DNA of 52,976 bases from Streptomyces endocoffeicus. Its GTDB lineage: Bacteria > Actinomycetota > Actinomycetes > Streptomycetales > Streptomycetaceae. A program made the position numbers and the translations under genes. The DNA lies in contig NZ_JAERRG010000048.1 of NCBI RefSeq assembly GCF_016741935.1, positions 1 through 52,976 on the forward strand, read 5' to 3'. Positions 49,899 to 52,976 of the stretch are shown here, in pieces (positions within the stretch are counted from its first letter, which is position 1; each line of letters starts with the position of its first letter). Below the pieces are notes generated by a model, which made no database searches, was not told the origin of the DNA, and was given only the letters and a program-made list of their open reading frames with translations.

Positions 49899-51365
49899 CT
49901 AGGCCGCCCGGGGCAGGCGCAACAGCAGGCGAGCCCCGCCCCGCGGGCTGGTGAGCACCGTAAGGGTGCCGCCGTGGGCGTGAGCGATGTCATTGGCGAT
50001 GGCGAGGCCGAGACCGGTGCCGCCGTCCTGGCGGGCCCGGGCATCATCCAGCCGGGTGAACCGTTCGAAAACGCGCTCGCGGTCGCTTTCGGGGATGCCG
50101 GGGCCGTCGTCGTCCACGGCCAGTTCGACCATGCCGCCCTGGACCGCCACGGTGATCGAGACGCTGGTACGGGTGTGGCGGCGGGCGTTGTCGGCGAGGT
50201 TGGTGAGCAGCCGGGACAGCTGCACCCGGCTGCCGGTCACGACGGCGGCCCGGTCCCGGCTCCCGGATTTCGTGAGCCGGTCCCCGGCGGTCGGGTCCCC
50301 GGTCGTCGGGTCCCCGGCCGTCGTGGGCTGGTCCATCGTCAGCGCGCCCGGGTGGCGCCGTACCTCCTCGGCCGCCAGCGCGCCGAGGTCCACCGCGGCC
50401 TTGGGCGGCGCCTCCTGCGCGTCGAGCCGGGCGAGCAGCAGCAGATCGGAGGCGACGGCCTGGAGCCGGTCGGTGTCCCGCAGCGCCTTGTGCACGGCGA
50501 CCGGCCAGTCGGTGCGCGACGGGCGGGCCAGGACCAGCTCGAGCTGGGCGCGTACGGCCGCGATGGGGCTGCGCAGCTCGTGCGAGGCGTCGGCCACGAA
50601 CTGCCGCTGCCGGGTCATGGCCCGGTGCAGCCGGTCCAGCGTGGCGTTCATGGTCCGGGCCAGCCGGTGGATCTCGTCCCGCGCCCGGGGCACCGGCACC
50701 CGGCGGTGCAGATCGCGCTCGGTGATCTCGGTGAACTCCTGCCGCATCGCGGCGACCGGGCGCAGCGCGCGGCCCACCAGCAGCCAGGTGAGCCCCGCCA
50801 CGAACAGCACCAGACCGGCGGCCGCGGGGGCGGCCTGGCGCAGCAGCAGCCCGGTGGCGCTGTCGAGGGAGGTGGTCGAGGGGCTCACCGTCACGCTGTA
50901 CGGCTGCCCGGCCTCGACGGGTTCGAAGGGCTGGGTGGGTTCGGTGGGTTCGGCGGGGGACGTCGAGAGCCCGGTCGGCGCCTGCGAGGCGGCATCCGTC
51001 GGGGTCGCGGGGGTGACCGTCCGGCCGGCGGCGTCCTTGATCGTCACCGCGCCGGGGGCGACGACCAACGCCCGCTGCGGCATGGCCCGGGTCTTCCCCA
51101 GCTGACCCTTGATCGCCACGGCGGCGTTCCTGGCGTCCAGGTCGGCGCTGGCACGGAGGTTGTGCTGGAGGGCGAGCACCAGCGCCAGCATGCACAGCGC
51201 GATCGCGAAGGCCACGGTCCCGGCTGCCGCCAGCACGGCCTTGGCGCGCACGCTCAACCCGGAGGTCAGGTGCGGGCGGTGGGCCCGCGTGTCCTCCGAC
51301 TCCCGCTGCCCGTGCGCCCTGTGCTCCGCGTCCGCGACGCGTATCGAGTCCGCTGTGTGCCCCAC
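49899..51365 (-). CDS. two-component sensor histidine kinase (OmpR-partner type)
   Basis: A 488-aa membrane kinase: first helix about 43-66, an extracytoplasmic loop of about 110 residues containing a Pro/Thr/Glu-rich EPTEPTQPFEPVE segment, second helix about 180-198, HAMP (200-250), phospho-acceptor H262 in ADASHELRSPIAAV, N-box LLTNLADNARRH, then DDDGPGIPE and GGTGLGLAIA. A GDPTTGDPTAGDR insert lies between HisKA and the ATPase domain. GTG 51365 has GGAGGG upstream and follows the regulator stop by four bases. Confidence 0.92.
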   Translation of the reverse strand: MGHTADSIRVADAEHRAHGQRESEDTRAHRPHLTSGLSVRAKAVLAAAGTVAFAIALCMLALVLALQHNLRASADLDARNAAVAIKGQLGKTRAMPQRALVVAPGAVTIKDAAGRTVTPATPTDAASQAPTGLSTSPAEPTEPTQPFEPVEAGQPYSVTVSPSTTSLDSATGLLLRQAAPAAAGLVLFVAGLTWLLVGRALRPVAAMRQEFTEITERDLHRRVPVPRARDEIHRLARTMNATLDRLHRAMTRQRQFVADASHELRSPIAAVRAQLELVLARPSRTDWPVAVHKALRDTDRLQAVASDLLLLARLDAQEAPPKAAVDLGALAAEEVRRHPGALTMDQPTTAGDPTTGDPTAGDRLTKSGSRDRAAVVTGSRVQLSRLLTNLADNARRHTRTSVSITVAVQGGMVELAVDDDGPGIPESDRERVFERFTRLDDARARQDGGTGLGLAIANDIAHAHGGTLTVLTSPRGGARLLLRLPRAA

Positions 51366-51369
51366 TGTC

Positions 51370-52047
51370 TCACCCTCCGTCGCGGGCCAGCAGATAGCCC
51401 GCGCCCCGTATCGTGCGGATCGACCGCCGTCCGTACGGCACATCGATCTTGCGGCGCAGACTGCGGATGTAGACCTCGACGAGATTCGCCCCGCCGTCGT
51501 ACGCGGCGTCCCACACGCTCTGCACGATCTCGGACTTGGAGACCACCTGCCCGGCGCGCCGGGCGAGGTACTCCAGCACGGCGAACTCCTTGGCCGTGAG
51601 CGTGACCTCGTCCGTCCCGCGCGCGCAGGCCAGCGCCGCGGGCTCCAGCCGCAGATCGCCCAGCTCCAGCACCTCGGGCCGGTCCAGCCCGCCGCGCCGC
51701 ACCAGGGCGCGCACCCGGGCGATGAGCACGACGAAGGAGAACGGCTTGGTCAGATAGTCGTCCGCGCCCACGTCGAGCCCATCGGCCTCGTCGTACTCGC
51801 CGTCCTTGGCGGTGAGCATCAGGATCGGCGTCCAGTCGCCCTCTTCGCGCAGCCGCGAGCACAGCTGATAGCCGGAGCACCCGGGGAGCATCACATCCAG
51901 CACGATCGCCGCGTACTCGCCGGACCGGGCGAGCGCCAGGCCGCTCAGCCCGTCGGCCGCCGTCTCGATGGTGAAACCCTCCTGCTCCAGACCCTCGGTG
52001 AGCAGCTCGCGGAGCCGGGCGTCATCTTCCACCACCAGTATGCGCAC
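51370..52047 (-). CDS. OmpR/PhoB-family response regulator
   Basis: A 225-aa regulator. Receiver: acidic D8/D9, phospho-acceptor D51, T79 and K101. The winged-helix C-terminus has LTAKEFAVLEYLARRAGQVVSK and VEVYIRSLRRKID. It is coupled to the kinase gene. It starts 24 bases from a large inverted repeat shared with the divergent secreted-protein gene, which suggests autoregulation and control of that gene. Confidence 0.94.
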   Translation of the reverse strand: MRILVVEDDARLRELLTEGLEQEGFTIETAADGLSGLALARSGEYAAIVLDVMLPGCSGYQLCSRLREEGDWTPILMLTAKDGEYDEADGLDVGADDYLTKPFSFVVLIARVRALVRRGGLDRPEVLELGDLRLEPAALACARGTDEVTLTAKEFAVLEYLARRAGQVVSKSEIVQSVWDAAYDGGANLVEVYIRSLRRKIDVPYGRRSIRTIRGAGYLLARDGG

Positions 52048-52070
52048 GCGGTCAGGATGGCACGGGCAAG

Positions 52071-52146
52071 CTGAGGCCCCGCTGAAACCGGCACCGGTTC
52101 CGGCACCGGTTTCAGCGGGGCCTCAGGTGTTTCAGCGAGGACTCAG
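52071..52146. promoter_or_regulatory. 21-bp perfect inverted repeat plus direct repeat in a divergent promoter
   Basis: 52071-52091 (starting CTGAGGCCCCGCTGAAACC) is exactly complementary to 52106-52126; the 14-base centre itself contains ACCGGT. A further related copy, TTTCAGCGAGGACTCAG, at 52130-52146 is a direct repeat of 52110-52126 with a 20-bp period. Tandem sites at two helical turns are typical for OmpR-type regulators, so this is probably the operator for the two-component genes and the gene at 52233. Confidence 0.7.
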
Positions 52147-52232
52147 CATCGGTGCGCCACGGTGAGTGCGCCGACGGATCAAGGGTTCTTCGGCAGCCAG
52201 TGCAACCCCCTGAGTCAAGGAGAGCTGTGCCC

Positions 52233-52922
52233 ATGTCTCGTTCCCTGCTCCGTGCCTCGGCCGCGAAGCGTCGCGGTGTCGTGCTCGCCGTGGCGGCCGG
52301 CGCCCTGGCGCTGGGGGCCTCGGCCCCCGCCTCGGCCTCGGCCTCCCAGGCCTCCTCGGCGTCGGCCTCCGCCGCCAAGGGGAAGACGTCCCACGGTCCG
52401 GCCGTCTGCGCGATCCCGTCCGACGACGACAGCGCCACGCCGACCACGCCGACCAAGCCGGGCAAGCCGACTACGCCGACCGAGCCGGGCAAGGTGGTCG
52501 ACCATGCCAAGGCGGTCAAGCTGACCGATGCGGGCAAGGCGGCCGGTAAGAAGGCCACCGCGGTGTCGAAGGACCGCTCCCGTTGGGATGACGACACCTG
52601 TGTCGTCATCCCCGCCTTCCCGGCTGAGCCCGGGAAGACCTGCAAGGTCGTGGTGATCAAGCGTGGCTCCGGGAAGACGGACTCCGTCCCCGCGCTCCCC
52701 GCGAAGCCGGGCAAGCCCACCACCCCCACCACGCCCACCACGCCCACCACGCCCAGCAAGCCGGGCAAGCCCGGGAAGCCCCTGCCCACCAAGCCCGGCA
52801 AGCCGGGTAAGCCGGGCAAGGTCTGCGTGATCGTCCTGCCCAAGGACGCGCACGGGGCCACCAAGTCGTCCGCGGACGCGAAGACCACGGCGGTCAAGGC
52901 GACCCGCGCGACCCGCTCCTGA
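52233..52922 (+). CDS. secreted Lys-Pro-Gly / Thr-Pro repeat protein
   Basis: A 229-aa protein with a Sec signal (basic RRGVVLAVAAGALALGASAP, likely cut after ASA) and a mature part made of low-complexity blocks: TPTTPTKPGKPTTPTEPGK, a long TTPT run and a KPGKP run near residues 158-190. Four Cys occur in similar contexts (AVCAIP, DTCVVIP, KTCKVVV, KVCVIVLP), suggesting repeated short modules with disulfides. ATG 52233 has AAGGAG upstream (spacing 10). It is strongly basic and probably cell-wall associated. Family unknown. It is divergent from the response regulator gene. Confidence 0.8.
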   Translation: MSRSLLRASAAKRRGVVLAVAAGALALGASAPASASASQASSASASAAKGKTSHGPAVCAIPSDDDSATPTTPTKPGKPTTPTEPGKVVDHAKAVKLTDAGKAAGKKATAVSKDRSRWDDDTCVVIPAFPAEPGKTCKVVVIKRGSGKTDSVPALPAKPGKPTTPTTPTTPTTPSKPGKPGKPLPTKPGKPGKPGKVCVIVLPKDAHGATKSSADAKTTAVKATRATRS

Positions 52923-52976
52923 TCCACCGGCCGGCCAAGTGGGGGGTCGGCCGTCAAAAGGCCCGGCGCGCACGGC

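Noticed and set aside
52233..52922. collagen-like triple-helix protein
   Set aside because: KPG units occur, but Gly is not at every third position over a long run, so a collagen helix is not supported; described only as a repeat protein.

Overview
The window is about 53 kb of very GC-rich chromosomal DNA with strong third-position GC bias, GTG and TTG starts, ATGA/TGATG stop-start overlaps and divergent regulator/operon pairs. Together with a complete conservon (cvnA-F with a CYP157/CYP154 pair), a MarR-controlled pcaIJFHGB-pcaL operon and DUF5937-ArsR and roadblock proteins, this points to Streptomyces or a very close relative. No tRNA, rRNA, CRISPR array, integrase or transposase was seen. 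All calls come from reading translations and DNA by eye; no database was searched.

Left part (1-10.9 kb): a possible gene end at the left edge; a frameshifted conserved hypothetical gene behind an XRE regulator; a divergent LysR regulator facing a coupled NylB-like serine hydrolase and NCS1 nucleobase permease; a strong terminator; a DUF5937/ArsR regulator; and a three-gene sugar ABC importer (Tat lipoprotein plus two permeases, no ATPase).

Catabolic block (10.9-18.8 kb): pcaI-J-F-H-G-B-L encodes every step from protocatechuate to succinyl-CoA and acetyl-CoA, with a divergent MarR repressor of the PcaV type. Two oddities lie inside it: a 9-bp tandem repeat that holds the pcaG stop and encodes a (Gly-Ser-Ser)n leader on PcaB, and a 193-bp element with 24-bp perfect terminal inverted repeats between pcaB and pcaL.

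Middle part (18.9-30.1 kb): a compact signalling module of three roadblock/LC7-like proteins and one DUF4388 protein; a PrmC-like methyltransferase preceded by a tiny ORF; a GlxA-type AraC regulator divergent from a quinone-oxidoreductase-like enzyme; an SDR; a LysR/SDR divergent pair; a tiny membrane protein; a 0.4-kb palindromic intergenic element; and a large protein I do not recognise.

Right part (30.2-53 kb): a LacI-SBP-permease-permease-GH3 uptake operon with a near-consensus promoter, laid out like the bxl (xylobiose) operons; two decayed secreted-protein genes; an assimilatory nitrite reductase operon (FAD oxidoreductase, nirB, nirD) behind a convincing GlnR-type site; the conservon of the cvn10/rar type; and an OmpR-type two-component system divergent from a secreted Lys-Pro-Gly/Thr-Pro repeat protein, separated by a 21-bp perfect inverted repeat. 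Intergenic palindromic repeats recur (12.3, 27.6-28.0, 36.0 kb), and one copy sits in frame inside the FAD oxidoreductase gene (42.9-43.1 kb).
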